Source: Kangiellaceae bacterium (GTDB lineage Bacteria; Pseudomonadota; Gammaproteobacteria; Enterobacterales; Kangiellaceae). Taken from it: a stretch of DNA of 6,623 nt. Below, piece by piece: positions 6,617 through 6,623 of the stretch (positions are counted from its first letter, which is position 1; each line of letters begins with the position of its first letter). Under the pieces are notes generated by a model. The model did no database searches. It worked only from the letters and a program-made list of their open reading frames with translations, and had not been told where the DNA came from. Position numbers and translations under genes: made by a program. The stretch spans positions 1 to 6,623 of the forward strand of contig JASBTO010000048.1 of NCBI GenBank assembly GCA_030148365.1, read 5' to 3'.

Positions 6617-6623
6617 TTCGGGT

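Noticed and set aside
1..6623. A new multi-gene system, mobile element, CRISPR array or RNA gene
   Set aside because: Every long frame is a recognised housekeeping gene in conserved gammaproteobacterial order, and the gaps are too short (at most 87 nt) to hold anything else.

Overview
The window holds a conserved housekeeping block of a gammaproteobacterium, in the order ispG (3' part only) - hisS - yfgM - bamB - der on the + strand, facing xseA on the - strand. This order matches the Escherichia coli rodZ-ispG-hisS-yfgM-bamB-der ... xseA neighbourhood, except that E. coli's small yfgJ between der and xseA is missing here. The proteins read as clear but diverged homologues of the E. coli ones. 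Base composition looks moderately high in GC (about 60% by eye, not counted). This suggests a non-enteric, perhaps marine or environmental, gammaproteobacterium; I cannot name a genus from the sequence alone.

Layout: 1-549 is the C-terminal half of IspG, which carries the Fe-S cluster. An 87-nt gap (550-636) follows, with a good -10 hexamer for a probable hisS promoter. hisS (637-1917) appears to start with TTG. yfgM (1938-2585) starts with GTG behind a strong ribosome binding site. bamB (2582-3736) overlaps yfgM by 4 nt (ATGA), and der (3740-5143) begins 3 nt after bamB. hisS to der therefore look like one transcription unit. A 66-nt convergent gap (5144-5209) separates der from xseA (6604 to 5210, - strand). 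That gap holds most of a perfect 16-bp inverted repeat that also runs into the end of der, and is probably the shared transcription end. The first 19 nt of the xseA leader are present before the right edge. No stretch longer than 87 nt lacks a gene.

The genes cover isoprenoid precursor synthesis (IspG), histidyl-tRNA charging (HisS), an envelope-biogenesis pair (YfgM at the Sec translocon, BamB in the outer-membrane beta-barrel assembly machine), 50S ribosome maturation (Der) and DNA mismatch/repair exonuclease VII (XseA). Their co-location is ancestral in gammaproteobacteria and is not a specialised pathway.

I found no mobile element, CRISPR array, RNA gene or defence system, and nothing that supports a previously undescribed biological system. 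The most notable non-coding element is the long perfect hairpin at the der/xseA junction.
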